DNA of 64,000 nucleotides from Spirochaetales bacterium (GTDB taxonomy: Bacteria; Spirochaetota; Spirochaetia; Sphaerochaetales; Sphaerochaetaceae): the NCBI GenBank assembly GCA_028722305.1, contig JAQYHB010000054.1, positions 27,347-91,346 of the forward strand. Direction: 5' to 3'. The notes beneath the pieces were generated by a model. It was not told the origin of the DNA and made no database searches. It was given only the letters and a program-made list of their open reading frames with translations. The position numbers were made by a program, and so were the translations under genes. Below, piece by piece: positions 63,936 through 64,000 of the stretch (the first letter of the stretch is position 1; every line of letters begins with the position of its first letter).

Positions 63936-64000
63936 GAAACTCCTTTGCGGAAGATGGAGGTGCGATCAACCAATTGCACCAAGACCAGCAAAGGAGTTTC
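63936..64000. repeat. 13-bp perfect inverted repeat at the window edge
   Basis: GAAACTCCTTTGC (63936-63948) and GCAAAGGAGTTTC (63988-64000) are perfect inverted copies with 39 nt between them. The repeat may continue beyond the window. The region is open in one frame on each strand, so it could be part of a gene end, a transposon end or an RNA hairpin; the fragment is too short to decide. Confidence 0.5.

Overview
The window looks like a chromosome segment of an anaerobic, sugar-fermenting spirochaete, most likely of the Sphaerochaeta type (inference). The grounds are the galactose/glucose-binding protein with circularly permuted topology (known to me from Treponema pallidum MglB-2), the large number of sugar ABC transporters, pyruvate:ferredoxin oxidoreductase, rubredoxin, and oxygen-independent class II and class III ribonucleotide reductases. 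No phage, integrase, CRISPR array or rRNA is visible. One tRNA-Ala(CGC) lies near the right edge.

Layout. 1-2180: iron/siderophore-type ABC importer (minus strand). 2287-3489: NADP-type isocitrate dehydrogenase with a clear terminator. 3593-13951: a glycan-use block holding a formylglycine-type sulfatase, a LacI regulator, a sugar ABC operon with two of its three genes frameshifted, an intact second sugar ABC operon, and a phosphodiester glycosidase-like protein. 14115-18592: mglBAC, with a permuted MglB and an MglC carrying about 200 extra N-terminal residues. 18697-23228: topoisomerase IV subunits and a pseudouridine synthase. 23212-26067: a large receiver/PEP-synthase-like protein. 26265-34507: glutamate dehydrogenase, class II ribonucleotide reductase with NrdR boxes, and pyruvate:ferredoxin oxidoreductase. 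34620-36857: a patatin/beta-barrel protein (type Vd autotransporter layout). 37207-37354: a promoter-terminator unit that may be a small RNA. 37450-41254: an SGNH esterase, small enzymes and an MFS transporter. 41351-50587: a LacI-controlled carbohydrate locus (FAD oxidoreductase, TIM-barrel isomerase, Lpl-type ABC transporter, histidine phosphatase) followed by remnants of citrate-lyase accessory genes (citC', 'citX, citG). 50594-53352: class III ribonucleotide reductase nrdDG, preceded by a perfect NrdR box. 53638-59366: MATE and TauE exporters, rubredoxin, a WYL regulator, SlyX, an HSL-type hydrolase with a Cys nucleophile, and an AraC regulator. 59460-63713: a sugar ABC operon bracketed by two paralogous proteins resembling the C-terminal domain of RarA/MgsA. 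63760-64000: tRNA-Ala, terminators and a 13-bp inverted repeat at the edge.

How it works together. Five sugar importers are present, but only mgl encodes its own ATPase; the rest probably share an ATPase encoded elsewhere. Sulfatase, esterases, the phosphodiester glycosidase and the isomerase/oxidoreductase pairs suggest use of decorated plant or host glycans. The sugars would be fermented through pyruvate:ferredoxin oxidoreductase. The observations that most merit a second look are the RarA-C-like pair around a transporter, the MglB/MglC architecture, the candidate structured RNAs, the broken transporter operon and the collapsed citC/citX junction.
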